64,000 nt of DNA from Candidatus Methylomirabilota bacterium (GTDB lineage: Bacteria; Methylomirabilota; Methylomirabilia; Rokubacteriales; DASRDR01), in the NCBI GenBank assembly GCA_036005065.1, contig DASYQW010000065.1, positions 1 to 64,000 on the forward strand. Direction: 5' to 3'. The position numbers were made by a program, and so were the translations under genes. Under the pieces are notes generated by a model. That model saw only the letters and a program-made list of their open reading frames with translations, ran no database searches and was not told the DNA's origin. Positions 26,893 through 37,967 of the stretch are shown here, piece after piece (position 1 is the first letter of the stretch; each line of letters starts with the position of its first letter).

Positions 26893-27760
26893 TTACTCGC
26901 CACAGATCCGGAGCTCCGGCTGTAGCTGGATACCGGTCTGCTTGTGGACTCGCTCCAGGGCCAGCTCCATGAGCGCCAGGACGTCGGCCGCGGTGGCACC
27001 ACCCCGGTTGACGATGAAGTTGGCGTGCTTGGCGGAGATCTCGGCGGCGCCGACGCGCTTGCCCTTGAGCCCGGCCTTCTCGAGGAGCTTGCCCGCCTGG
27101 TCGAAGGAGGGGTTCTTCCAGACGCACCCGGCCGACGCGAGGGCGAGCGGCTGGGTGGACTTCTTCTGCTTCAGACGCGCCTTGATCTCGGCGTAGATCT
27201 CCTTCTGGGGCTTGCGGTGGAGCGTGAGGCGGACCCCCAGCAGGATCGAGCCCGGCGGGAAGCTGAAGGTCCGGTAGGCGAAGGTTCCGGTCGAGGGCTT
27301 GAGCTCCCCGATGGTTCCGTCGGCGTGCAAGAAGTAGACGGCCGAGACGAAGTCGCCGATGGACCCGTCCTGCGTCCCGGCATTCATGGCCAGGGCGCCG
27401 CCGATCGTGGCCGGGATGCCCACCAGGCATTCCACCCCGCCCAGGCCGAGCGACGCCGCCTCGCGGATCATCGTCGACAGGCCCGCGCCGCCCCCGATGG
27501 TCACCTCTTCACCGTGGAACTCCATGCGGCCGAGGCAGCCTTCCAGCTTGATGACGATCCCCCGAATGCCTCGGTCCTTGACGAGGACGTTGTTGCCGCC
27601 CCCCAGCACGACGACGGGGAGCTTCTCTTTCTCCGCGTACATCAGCGCCTTGCGGACGTCGTCCACGTCCTGCGGGAGCACGAAGATGTCGGCCGGGCCC
27701 CCGCAGCGGAGGGAGGTGTGGAAGGCCAAGGGTTCCTTGAAGCGGACCTCACCGCGGATC

Positions 27761-27771
<11 letters not shown>
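26893..27771 (-). CDS. murB: UDP-N-acetylenolpyruvoylglucosamine reductase
   Basis: This FAD/NADPH enzyme makes UDP-MurNAc. The 292-residue protein has [21 protein letters not shown], the FAD site [25 protein letters not shown], and the catalytic region [10 protein letters not shown]. The short length and absence of the extra loop fit type II MurB. Its start overlaps the murC end by 11 bases. Confidence 0.97.
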
Positions 27772-29182
<1,411 letters not shown>

Positions 29183-29200
29183 GCCTGGGTCCCCACGCTC

Positions 29201-30298
29201 TCAGACATCCGCGTGCTGCGAGATGTTCAGCAGCACCCCGACCCCGGCCATGGCCACCAGGAGCGACGAGCCGCCGAACGACACGAAAGGCAGCGGGAGC
29301 CCCTTGGTCGGCAGCAGCCCTACCACCACCCCGAGATTCACCAGGGCCTGAGTGGTCAGCATCGCCGTGATCCCGAGGGCGGCCAGGGCGCCGAACGGAT
29401 CGGCCACCCGCAGCCCGATCCGGACGCCTCGCCAGAGCAGGAGGCTGAAGAGGGCGACCGTGACGACGGCACCGACGAAGCCCAGTTCCTCCCCCACGAT
29501 CGCGAAGATGAAGTCCGTGTGAGGTTCCGGGAGGTAGAAGAGCTTCTGCTTCGATTCCCCGAGCCCGCGGCCGGTGAGCCCGCCGCCCCCCAGCGCCAGG
29601 TAGGACTGGATGATCTGGAAGCCCGCGCCCCGGGGGTCCGCCCACGGGTCGAGGAACGCGAAGACCCGCCGCAGGCGATAGCTGGCGCCGGTGACCGCCA
29701 CCACGATCACCGGCACCGCCGCCGCGCCCACCAGCGCCATGTGCGACAGCCGGGCCCCCGCCTGGAAGAGCATGCAGAGGATCACCGCCACCAGGGCCAC
29801 GCTCGAGCCGAGGTCGGGCTGCCGCATGATCAGAGCGGCCATGGCGCCCGTCACCAGCAGCGGCGGGAAGAACCCCCGCCAGAAGCGCTCCAGCGTGACC
29901 TGGCGGCGGGCGAGGAAGTCCGCCAGGTAGAGCACGAGGGCGAGCTTGGCGAGCTCGGTGGGCTGGAACGAGAACGGCCCCCAGCGGAGCCAGCGCCGCG
30001 TCCCGTTGATCTCCTGCCCGAAGGGTGGGATCAGCACCAGGAAGAGGAGCGCGAAGGCCACCGCCATGAGCGGGAACACGAAGCTCCGCCACCGTCGGTA
30101 GTCCACGCTCATGACGCTCCACAGGACGCCCAGCCCGAGGACGGCCCAGAAGCACTGCTTCTTGAGGAAGAAGTACGGGTCGTGAAATCGGTCCATGGCG
30201 AGGATGGCGCTCGACGAGTAGACCATCACGACGCCCAAGCCGAGGAGGCCGAGGACGACGAGGAAGAGAAAGTAGTCCGGGCTGACCTTGCGCGGCAC
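29201..30298 (-). CDS. ftsW: SEDS peptidoglycan glycosyltransferase FtsW
   Basis: This 365-residue polytopic membrane protein of the SEDS family polymerises septal glycan strands with FtsI. Signature segments include MVYSSSAILA, NGTRRWLRWGPFSFQPTELAK near residue 100 (as separate NGTRRWL and FQPTELAK motifs), RQPDLGSS, GEELGFVGAV and FVSFGGSSLL near the C-terminus. The start is a GTG at 30298. It is separated from murD by a 60-base C-rich spacer with two similar CGTCCCTCCCCC blocks. Confidence 0.95.
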   Translation of the reverse strand: MPRKVSPDYFLFLVVLGLLGLGVVMVYSSSAILAMDRFHDPYFFLKKQCFWAVLGLGVLWSVMSVDYRRWRSFVFPLMAVAFALLFLVLIPPFGQEINGTRRWLRWGPFSFQPTELAKLALVLYLADFLARRQVTLERFWRGFFPPLLVTGAMAALIMRQPDLGSSVALVAVILCMLFQAGARLSHMALVGAAAVPVIVVAVTGASYRLRRVFAFLDPWADPRGAGFQIIQSYLALGGGGLTGRGLGESKQKLFYLPEPHTDFIFAIVGEELGFVGAVVTVALFSLLLWRGVRIGLRVADPFGALAALGITAMLTTQALVNLGVVVGLLPTKGLPLPFVSFGGSSLLVAMAGVGVLLNISQHADV

Positions 30299-30358
30299 TA
30301 TCGGCCCCGCCCGATCACGCGACGTCCCTCCCCCACCCGCCGTCCCTCCCCCGTCCGC

Positions 30359-31786
30359 CTACCCGCCCTCGCGGGCCGGCGGGTCCAGACGCCACACTTC
30401 CTCGCGGAAGACCTCGCCGCGGTGCTCGTAGTCGCGGAACATGTCGAACGACGCGCAGGCCGGCGACAGCAGCACCACGTCCCCCGGGGCGGCCAGGGCG
30501 AAGGCCTGCCGCACCGCCCCCCCCATGGAGTCGGCGGCGTGGACGGCCGTCACCGCGGCGAGCGCGGGCCCGAGGGTAACCCGGCCCTCGCCGATCAGCA
30601 CGGCCGCCTTGACCCGCCCGGCCGCCGCCGCCAGCGGGGTGAAGTCCTGGCCCTTGTCGCGCCCGCCCGCGATGAGCACCACCGGCTCGCCAAAGGACGC
30701 CAGCGCCTTGAGCGTCGCGTCCACGTTGGTCCCCTTGGAGTCGTTGTAGAAGGCGACGCCCCGCAGCTCGCGGATCCACTCGAGACGATGGGCGACCCCG
30801 CGGAACGCCTTGATGGCCGCCCGCAGGCGCTCGGGCGGCACGCCGGCCCATGCGGCGCAGACGGTGGCCGCCAGCACGTTCTCCAGGTTGTGGTCGCCGC
30901 GGAGGAAGATCTCTTCGAGGGGGCACACGGCCGCCGCCTGAGTACCGAGCCGGAGGGTCACCCATCCGCCATCCACGTAGGCCCCGGCGTCGACGGGGGC
31001 GCGGCGGCTGAACCACAGGACCCGACCCCGCGGCCGGGTCGCCAGCGCCGCGGCGCCCGGGTCGTCGGCATTGACGACGGCCCAATCGTCGGCGGTCTGG
31101 CGCAGAAAGATCCGTGCCTTGGCCTCCGCGTACGCGGCCAGCGTCCGGTGGCGATCGAGGTGGTCCGGCGTGAGGTTCAGCAGCGCCGCCACCCGCGGGC
31201 GGAACGCGTCGGTCGTCTCGAGCTGGAAGCTGGAGACCTCCGCCACCACCAGCCCGTCGGCCGGGAACGCGAGCGCCTCGGCCGCCAGCGGCCGCCCGAT
31301 GTTGCCACCCACCAGGACCGGCCGGCCCGACGCCTGGAGGAGCGCCCCGACGAGCGCCGTCGTGGTGGTCTTGCCGTTGGTTCCGGTCACCGCGATGACG
31401 TCCGCCGTCATGGCCCGGTACGCGAGCTCGATCTCTCCGATGACCGGCACGCCGCGCCGCCGGCAGTCGGCGAGCTCCGGCTGGTCGGCCGGTACCCCGG
31501 GGCTCACGACCACGAGCTCCACGTCGCGGAACGCCGCCGGCGGGTGGCCGCCCGCGTAGAGGCTCACGCCCTCGGCGGCGAGCGCCTGCGCGACCGGGCT
31601 CAAGGCCGAGGCCGCCTGGGCGTCGGTGGCGGTCACCTCGGCGCCGCACGCGAGGAGAAGACGGGACGCCGCCACGCCGCTCCGCGCGAGCCCCACCACG
31701 GTCACCCGCCGCCCGGCCAGGGCCGTGCGCCAGGCCGCGCCCCGCTCGGCCGTGATCCACGCGGGCTCGAGCGCCGCCGCCATCAT
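30359..31786 (-). CDS. murD: UDP-N-acetylmuramoylalanine:D-glutamate ligase
   Basis: It adds D-glutamate to UDP-MurNAc-Ala. The 475-residue protein has a Rossmann-like VTVVGLARSGVAAS, ATP loop AVTGTNGKTTTTAL, NLTPDHLDRH, HNLENVLAA and the C-terminal FYNDSKGTNVDATLKAL. Two ATG codons stand in tandem (31786 and 31783) after a strong GAGGAGG site; the first is given. The 166-base gap to mraY is occupied by a family B repeat ending right at this ribosome site. Confidence 0.96.
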   Translation of the reverse strand: MMAAALEPAWITAERGAAWRTALAGRRVTVVGLARSGVAASRLLLACGAEVTATDAQAASALSPVAQALAAEGVSLYAGGHPPAAFRDVELVVVSPGVPADQPELADCRRRGVPVIGEIELAYRAMTADVIAVTGTNGKTTTTALVGALLQASGRPVLVGGNIGRPLAAEALAFPADGLVVAEVSSFQLETTDAFRPRVAALLNLTPDHLDRHRTLAAYAEAKARIFLRQTADDWAVVNADDPGAAALATRPRGRVLWFSRRAPVDAGAYVDGGWVTLRLGTQAAAVCPLEEIFLRGDHNLENVLAATVCAAWAGVPPERLRAAIKAFRGVAHRLEWIRELRGVAFYNDSKGTNVDATLKALASFGEPVVLIAGGRDKGQDFTPLAAAAGRVKAAVLIGEGRVTLGPALAAVTAVHAADSMGGAVRQAFALAAPGDVVLLSPACASFDMFRDYEHRGEVFREEVWRLDPPAREGG

Positions 31787-31796
31787 CTCAGACCTC

Positions 31797-31895
31797 CTCG
31801 AAGGGGGGCTTCGCCCCCCTTCCGACGGCCCTCGCGGCACAGCCGCGCCCTTCGCCCTCCGGCGAAGGGATCGGGCCTGCCTCCCCCCAGGAAAA
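31797..31895 (-). repeat. Interspersed repeat family B, copy 2 (between mraY and murD)
   Basis: Read leftward it starts GGGGGGAGGCAGGCC, passes a CCTTCGCC/GGCGAAGG hairpin and a CGCGGC/GCCGCG hairpin, and ends with a 9-bp stem (31801-31809 with 31813-31821) just before the murD ribosome site. It matches the copy at 24597-24696; its last hairpin also matches 17121-17150. Confidence 0.7.
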
Positions 31896-31952
31896 GCCGG
31901 AAGTCTGAGGCGCGGCGAGACCGGAGTACGATTCGGCGAATGGGCCCGTGCT

Positions 31953-33026
31953 TCATCGGAGTTTGAGGGTCGTCACGGCCAGCAGCGCCATGAGCAACGA
32001 CAAGATCCAGAAGCGGATCACGATCTTCGACTCCGCCCAGCCCCGGAGCTCGAAGTGATGATGTATCGGGGCCATCCGGAAGATCCGCCGGCCGGTGAGG
32101 CGGAAGGATGCCACCTGGAGGATCACCGATACCGCCTCGACCACGAAGAGGCCGCCGATGAACGGCAGCAGCAGCTCCACCTTGGACAGCACCGCCAGCG
32201 CCCCGATCGCGCCACCGAGGGCCAGTGAGCCCACGTCGCCCATGAAGACCTCGGCGGGGTGGCTGTTGAACCAGAGGAAGCCCACGCTGGCGCCCATCAG
32301 GGCCCCACAGAAGACCGCGAGCTCGCCGGCGCCCTTCACCTTGAGGATGAAGAGGTACTCCGAGAGACGGGCGTGCCCGGTCACGTACGAGAAGATCCCG
32401 AGCGCGATGGCCGCCACGATCACGGGCCCCATGGCCAGGCCATCCAGCCCATCGGTCAGGTTGACGGCGTTGGAGGAGCCGACGACGATCAGCGCCACGA
32501 ACAGGATGTAATAGGGCCCGAGGTCCGGCACCCACTCCTTGGCGAACGGCACCACGAGCTGGGTCGTCACCCCGTCCGAGGGGTAGCGGTAGAGATAGGC
32601 GCCCAGCCCCACGCCGACGGCCGTCTGCATCGTGAACTTCTCGCGGATCTTGAGCGGCCGCGCCCGCCGGAGCTTCAGCCAGTCGTCGTAGAACCCGATC
32701 GCCCCCAGCAGGGCCGTCACGATCATCACGACCCAGACGTAGCGGTTCTGCAAGTTCCCCCACAACAGACACGAGCCGAAGAGCGCGCTCAGGATCAACA
32801 GCCCGCCCATCGTCGGCGTGCCCGCCTTGCCGCGGTGCCGCTCGGGGCCGTCGACGCGGATCTTCTCCCCGATCTGGAGCGCCAAGAGCTTCCGGATCAC
32901 CCACGGCCCGAGGACGAGACAGATGAGGAGTGCGCTCAGGAGCGCCATCGCCGTCCGGAACGTGATGTACCGGAACACGTTGAAGACGATGTGGTACTTC
33001 GCGTAGGCGGTGAGGAGCGTCAGCAT
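31953..33026 (-). CDS. mraY: Phospho-N-acetylmuramoyl-pentapeptide transferase MraY
   Basis: It forms lipid I from UDP-MurNAc-pentapeptide and undecaprenyl phosphate. The 357-residue protein has about ten membrane helices, with KAGTPTMGGLLIL, the metal-binding FYDDWLKLRR, NAVNLTDGLDGLA and the family HIHH-type motif MAPIHHHFELRGW near the C-terminus. ATG 33026 overlaps the end of murF by seven bases; the longer open frame upstream is shadow. Confidence 0.97.
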   Translation of the reverse strand: MLTLLTAYAKYHIVFNVFRYITFRTAMALLSALLICLVLGPWVIRKLLALQIGEKIRVDGPERHRGKAGTPTMGGLLILSALFGSCLLWGNLQNRYVWVVMIVTALLGAIGFYDDWLKLRRARPLKIREKFTMQTAVGVGLGAYLYRYPSDGVTTQLVVPFAKEWVPDLGPYYILFVALIVVGSSNAVNLTDGLDGLAMGPVIVAAIALGIFSYVTGHARLSEYLFILKVKGAGELAVFCGALMGASVGFLWFNSHPAEVFMGDVGSLALGGAIGALAVLSKVELLLPFIGGLFVVEAVSVILQVASFRLTGRRIFRMAPIHHHFELRGWAESKIVIRFWILSLLMALLAVTTLKLR

Positions 33027-34432
33027 GACCGGCGCGGCTCCGGCCCACCCCCGCGGAGTCCGGCGAGCAGCGCGTCGACGGCGCGCTCCATCCGCATCCC
33101 GCGCGACCCCTTGACCAGCACGCGGTCCCCCCGCGCGACGCGCGCCATCAGGTACGCCACGGCCGCCTCCGGGGCATCGAACGCCGCGACGTCCGGGCAC
33201 CCGGCCGCCCGGGCGGCCGCCGCCGCCGCCCGCATCGCCGGCCCAACCGTGACCAGGCCGGCGGCGGGAAGGGCCGCCACCCACCGTCCAGCCTCGGCGT
33301 GCGCGGCCTCACTCGCCGGGCCCAGCTCGAGCATGTCGCCGAGCAGGACCCACGCCCGGCTGTGCGGAGCCAGCTCCCGCAGGGTGTCGAGCGCCCCCCG
33401 CAGCGAGACGGGATTCGCGTTGTAGGTGTCGTCCAGCACGACCACGCCGGCCACCTCGTGGGTGAGGAGGCGGCCCTTGACGGGAGCCACGCGGGCGAGC
33501 CCCTCGGCGGCGGCGTCCGGCGGGAGGCCCAGCGCCGTGCCGACCGCGACCGCGGCCGCCGCGTTCCAGGCATTGTGCCGACCGAGCAGCGGCAGCCGGA
33601 TCGCCGCCGAGCGTCCCCCGGCCGTCACCGTGAACGCGAGCCCGCCCGGCGCCGGCGCGACCGCGGAGAGCCGGACGTCGGCCTGCTCGGCCTGCCCATA
33701 GGTCAGGACGGGAGCCCGGGCCTCGCGGGCGAGGGCGAGCACGAGCGGGTCATCGGCGTTGAGGACCACGACCCCCTCCGGCGGGATCGCGTGGACCAGC
33801 TCGGCCTTCGCCTTCTGGACCCCTTCGATCGAGCCCAGCCCTTCGAGGTGAGCGGGCGCGATGGTGGTGAGGACGCCGATCGTCGGTTGGGCGATCTGTG
33901 CGAGCGCGGCGATCTCGCCGAAGGCGTTCATGCCGAGCTCGACCACGGCCACCTGGTGGTCGGCCTCGAGCTGGAGAAGCGTGAGCGGAAGGCCCCACTG
34001 GTTGTTCAGGCTTCCGGCCGCCTTGAGGACGCGGAATCGCTGCGCCAGGACGGCCGCCGCCAGCTCCTTGGTCGTCGTCTTCCCGTTGGAGCCCGTGATG
34101 CCCACCACCGGCAGCCCGTGGCGGCGCCGGTGGAAGGCGGCGAGACGCTGGAGCGCCTGCGTGGTGTCCTCGACGAGGATGACCGCGACCGCGGCCGGGA
34201 GGGCGAGATCGGCCGGGAGGTGCGTCACGACCAGGGCCGCCGCCCCGCGCTGGAGGGCGTCGCCGATGAAGGCGTGCCCGTCCTGGTGATGGCCGCGGAT
34301 CGCGAAGAACGCGGCGCCGGGAGCACAGGTCCGGCTGTCGATGGAGACGCCGCTGACGCGCCCCTCGAGTCGCCCGGCCACCAGGGCCCCCTCTGTCCCC
34401 CGCATCACGTCAGCGAGCGTCAGCGCGGCCAT
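33020..34432 (-). CDS. murF: UDP-MurNAc-tripeptide:D-Ala-D-Ala ligase
   Basis: It completes the pentapeptide by adding D-Ala-D-Ala. The 470-residue protein has the N-terminal RVSGVSIDSRTCAPGAAFFA, ATP loop GITGSNGKTTTKELAA, VVELGMNAFGEI, and DDTYNANPVSLRGAL in the C-terminal domain. It starts five bases after the murE stop. The D-Ala-D-Ala ligase gene (ddl) that feeds it is not found in the cluster. Confidence 0.96.
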   Translation of the reverse strand: MAALTLADVMRGTEGALVAGRLEGRVSGVSIDSRTCAPGAAFFAIRGHHQDGHAFIGDALQRGAAALVVTHLPADLALPAAVAVILVEDTTQALQRLAAFHRRRHGLPVVGITGSNGKTTTKELAAAVLAQRFRVLKAAGSLNNQWGLPLTLLQLEADHQVAVVELGMNAFGEIAALAQIAQPTIGVLTTIAPAHLEGLGSIEGVQKAKAELVHAIPPEGVVVLNADDPLVLALAREARAPVLTYGQAEQADVRLSAVAPAPGGLAFTVTAGGRSAAIRLPLLGRHNAWNAAAAVAVGTALGLPPDAAAEGLARVAPVKGRLLTHEVAGVVVLDDTYNANPVSLRGALDTLRELAPHSRAWVLLGDMLELGPASEAAHAEAGRWVAALPAAGLVTVGPAMRAAAAAARAAGCPDVAAFDAPEAAVAYLMARVARGDRVLVKGSRGMRMERAVDALLAGLRGGGPEPRRSC

Positions 34433-34436
34433 GGTG

Positions 34437-35954
34437 TCACCGTCTCAACCCGGCGAGGATCTCGCGGACCACCTGGCGGTCGTCGAAGGGGAGGGTCTGG
34501 CTGCCGACGATCTGGTACGTCTCGTGGCCCTTCCCGGCGATCACGAGCGTATCCCCGGCACGCCCCCATGCCAGCGCGTCGCGGATCGCCTCGCGTCTGT
34601 CGGGATGACTAGTATAGCCGCCGGGGGGAGGCGGCACCACACCTACGGAAATCTCCTCAAGGATGGCGCGCGGGTCCTCGGAGCGCGGGTTGTCCGAGGT
34701 CAGCCAGACGCGATCCGCCAGCTCGGCGGCGATCCGGCCCATGATCGGACGCTTGCCGCGGTCCCGGTCCCCGCCGGCGCCGAAGACGACCCCCAGCCGG
34801 CCCGGGGTGAGCGGGCGGGCCGCCTCGAGCACGCGGCGGAGCGCGTCGGGCGTGTGGGCGTAGTCGACGACGACGAGGAAGTCCTGGCCGGCGTCGATGC
34901 GCTCGAAGCGGCCCGGAACCGAGCGGACCCCGGCCAGGGCCGTCGCGATGGCGTCGCGCGACAGCCCCAGGGCGACACCGGCGGCCACCGCCCCGAGCAG
35001 GTTCATCACGTTGTGCTCGCCGATGAGCGCGGAGGCGAGGCCGACCGGTCCGAGCGGCGTCTCCGCCTCCAGCGTGATGCCGCCGGGGCCGGACTCGTAG
35101 GCCCGCGCGCGCACGGCGTGCTCGGCCCCCGGCCCGCCCAAGCCGAACGTCAGGACGCGGCCCGGGAACACGGGCTCGAGTGCCCGCGCCCAGCGCGCGC
35201 CGACCGGGTCGTCCGCGTTGAGCACGGCGGCGGCCCCCGGCTTGCCGCTCTCGCGGAGGAGCTCGAAGAAGAGCCGGCCCTTCGCCTCGGCATAGCGCTC
35301 CATCGTCCCGTGGAAATCGAGATGGTCCTGCGTGAGGTTCGTGAAGATCGCCACGTCGAAGGCCACCCCATCCGCGCGCCGCTGCTCGAGGGCGTGGGAA
35401 GAGACTTCCATCGCCACACCGCCGACCCCGGCGACGACCATCTCGGCCAGGAGCCCCTGGAGCTCGAGCGTGTCGGGCGTCGTCTGGGTCGCTTCCCGCG
35501 CCGCCCCGCGGATGACGTACCAGATGGTCCCGATGACGCCGGTCGCGAGCCCCCGGGCTCGCAGGAGCGCCTCGACCAGGTAGGAGGTCGTCGTCTTCCC
35601 GTTGGTGCCGGTGACCCCGACGACCGTGAGCGCCCGCGACGGGTGGCCGAAGTAGGCGTCGGCCAGGCGCGGGAGCGCCCGGCGGGTGTCGGGCACCAGG
35701 ATGCGTCCGACCGCGCGGCCCGGCAACGGATCGGGCGGCTCGGCGACCACGGCGGTCGCGCCGCGCTCGACGGCCTGCGGGATGAAGCGATGCCCATCGG
35801 CCCGGAGCCCGCGTACCGCCACGAAGCAGCCGCCTGCGCTCACGCGCCGGGAGTCGTCGGTGAGGCCGCGGACTTCGGCCGGCATGGGGCCGTGCAGGGC
35901 CTTGTCCGGCAGGGCGCCGAGGAGCCGCTCCAGCGGCACGCCTTCTCCGGTCAT
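34437..35954 (-). CDS. murE: UDP-MurNAc-Ala-Glu:meso-diaminopimelate ligase
   Basis: It adds the third stem residue. The 505-residue protein has DSRRVSAGGCFVAVRG, ATP loop VTGTNGKTTTSYLVEAL, MEVSSHALEQ, NLTQDHLDFHGTM and, decisively, the DNPR motif (TSDNPRSEDP) that selects meso-diaminopimelate over lysine. The start ATG overlaps the ftsI stop (ATGA). This supports DAP-type peptidoglycan. Confidence 0.96.
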   Translation of the reverse strand: MTGEGVPLERLLGALPDKALHGPMPAEVRGLTDDSRRVSAGGCFVAVRGLRADGHRFIPQAVERGATAVVAEPPDPLPGRAVGRILVPDTRRALPRLADAYFGHPSRALTVVGVTGTNGKTTTSYLVEALLRARGLATGVIGTIWYVIRGAAREATQTTPDTLELQGLLAEMVVAGVGGVAMEVSSHALEQRRADGVAFDVAIFTNLTQDHLDFHGTMERYAEAKGRLFFELLRESGKPGAAAVLNADDPVGARWARALEPVFPGRVLTFGLGGPGAEHAVRARAYESGPGGITLEAETPLGPVGLASALIGEHNVMNLLGAVAAGVALGLSRDAIATALAGVRSVPGRFERIDAGQDFLVVVDYAHTPDALRRVLEAARPLTPGRLGVVFGAGGDRDRGKRPIMGRIAAELADRVWLTSDNPRSEDPRAILEEISVGVVPPPPGGYTSHPDRREAIRDALAWGRAGDTLVIAGKGHETYQIVGSQTLPFDDRQVVREILAGLRR

Positions 35955-37951
35955 CGCGTCCCCACCGCTCGCCCGTCTGCCAGGCTGGCCAGCGGCGGGG
36001 CCAGCTCGAGCCGGCAGACCGCCCCGGACGCCAGGGGAGTCCCCACCGGCGGCGCCTGGCGGACGACGACGCCGCTCCCCGCCACGGCCACCTCGACGTC
36101 GTAGGTCGCCAGGAGCACGAGCGCCTGCCGGAGTGTCCGCCCCACCAGATCCGGCATCACCGGCGCCTCGGCGTCGGCCTCCACCAGGGGGGCGAGGGCC
36201 GCTGGGGCGACCGGCGGCGGCTCGGCAGACACGGAGGCGCGGACGATCTGGACCGAGGGCACGTCCGCGGGCGGGATCTCCAGATGCCGCAAGGCCTGTC
36301 CGGCGACCACGGCGAAGATCGGCGCCGCCGCCTCGGACCCCCAGACCACCGTCTTCGGCTCGTCGAGCATGACGAACATCGCCAGCCGTGGAGCGTGTGC
36401 GGGGACGAACCCCACGAAGGACAGCACGCCGGGCTTACGGGAATAGACGTGCGTCGCCGGGTCCAGCTTCTGGGCGGTGCCGGTCTTCCCGGCCACGGCG
36501 AACCCCTCGACCGTGGCCTTGTGGCCGGTTCCCGTGGCCACCACGGCCGTCAGGATCTCCCGCAGCGTCGCCGCCGTCCCAGGTGAGATGACCTGGCGGA
36601 CCGTCTGCGGCTCCGTCCGGCGCACCTCCCGGCCGTTGCCTTCCAGGACGGCCCGGACCACGTGGGGTTGCATGAGCCGGCCGTCGTTGGCGATGGCGGC
36701 CATGGCGCCCAGCATCTGGACCGCCGTGACCGACACCTCCTGGCCGATCGACATCGTGGCCAGGGACAGGCCCGACCATCGCTGAGGCGGGCGGAGCTGG
36801 CCCCGGCTCTCACCCGGGAGCCCGAGGCCGGTGAGGCTCCCGAACCCGAACGCCGTCATGTACTTGTAATAGCGGTCGCGGCCGAGCGACAGGCCGACCT
36901 TGATCGCGCCGACGTTCGACGAGAACTGGAGGATCTCGCGGAACGACAGCCATCCGTAGCGCTTCCAGTCGTGAATCGCCCGGTTCGCCACCGTGATGAC
37001 GCCCTGCTCGCCGTAGAAGCGGTCGTCGGGGCGGACGACCCCCTCCTCGAGCGCGGCGGCGGCCAGAATCGCCTTGAACGTCGAGCCCGGCTCGAAGGGG
37101 TCCGTGATCGCGCGGTTCCGCCACAGCTCGGACCTGGCGCTCTGATAGGCATTGGGGTTGAAGGTCGGCCGCTGGGCCATGGCCAGGATCTCGCCGGTCC
37201 GGGGGTCCATGGCCACGATCATGCCGGCCCGCGCGCCCGTCCGGCGCCAGGCCGCGTCGAGCTCGCGCTCGGCGACGTACTGGATGGTGGCGTCGAGCGT
37301 CAGCACCAGGCCGAGCCCGGGCGTCGGCGGCTTGAGGATCGTGGGCTGGGCGGTCACGTCGCGCCCCAGGGCGTCGCGCTCGACCAGGGCCAGCCCGGCC
37401 TCACCGGCCAGGGTGCGGTCGTGCGCCAGCTCCACGCCCTCCAGCCCGCGATCGTCGAACCCTTCGAAGCCGAGGACGTGAGCGGCCAGCTCGCGGTTCG
37501 GGTAGAAGCGCAAGGACTCGGGAAAGCTCCCGATTCCCGGCAGCCCCAGGGCACGGATCGGCTGGAGCGCCGCCGGGGGGAGCTTCCGCTTGAGCCAGAC
37601 GAACGGCCGGTCGGCCTGCAGGCGCTCGAGGAGCTCCTCGGCCCGCTCGCCCAAGAGCGGCGCGAGCCGGGCCGCCGTCCCCGCCCGGTCGGGAATCCGG
37701 CGCGGCAAGGCGTAGACGGACTCCACCTCGGTCGAAACGGCCAGGACGCGGCCGTGGCGGTCATAGATGGGGCCCCGCCGAGGCTTGAGGGGGATCGTCT
37801 TCGCGTACTGGCGCTCGGCGAGGCGGGACAGGTCGTCGTGGCGGAGGAGCTGGAGGTGGCCGAGGCGGAGGACTACGACCAGGTGGATGGCGAAGAGGAC
37901 GCCGGCCAGGACGAGCGCGCGGGTCCGGAACCGGGACGTCGACCTCGTCAT
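35951..37951 (-). CDS. ftsI: Septal transpeptidase FtsI (PBP3) with C-terminal PASTA domain
   Basis: This class B penicillin-binding protein has 666 residues: one N-terminal membrane helix (ALVLAGVLFAIHLVVVLRL), a pedestal domain with RRGPIYDRHGRVLAVS, and a transpeptidase domain with the catalytic serine in EPGSTFKAI near residue 290, FSSNVGAIK and VAGKTGTAQK. A PASTA-like domain (MPDLVGRTLRQALVLLATYDV) closes the protein, more usual in Spo VD/Gram-positive-type enzymes and in delta-like lineages. It pairs with FtsW in septal synthesis. Confidence 0.96.
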   Translation of the reverse strand: MTRSTSRFRTRALVLAGVLFAIHLVVVLRLGHLQLLRHDDLSRLAERQYAKTIPLKPRRGPIYDRHGRVLAVSTEVESVYALPRRIPDRAGTAARLAPLLGERAEELLERLQADRPFVWLKRKLPPAALQPIRALGLPGIGSFPESLRFYPNRELAAHVLGFEGFDDRGLEGVELAHDRTLAGEAGLALVERDALGRDVTAQPTILKPPTPGLGLVLTLDATIQYVAERELDAAWRRTGARAGMIVAMDPRTGEILAMAQRPTFNPNAYQSARSELWRNRAITDPFEPGSTFKAILAAAALEEGVVRPDDRFYGEQGVITVANRAIHDWKRYGWLSFREILQFSSNVGAIKVGLSLGRDRYYKYMTAFGFGSLTGLGLPGESRGQLRPPQRWSGLSLATMSIGQEVSVTAVQMLGAMAAIANDGRLMQPHVVRAVLEGNGREVRRTEPQTVRQVISPGTAATLREILTAVVATGTGHKATVEGFAVAGKTGTAQKLDPATHVYSRKPGVLSFVGFVPAHAPRLAMFVMLDEPKTVVWGSEAAAPIFAVVAGQALRHLEIPPADVPSVQIVRASVSAEPPPVAPAALAPLVEADAEAPVMPDLVGRTLRQALVLLATYDVEVAVAGSGVVVRQAPPVGTPLASGAVCRLELAPPLASLADGRAVGTR

Positions 37952-37967
37952 GCTGCCCCGGCCGGAT

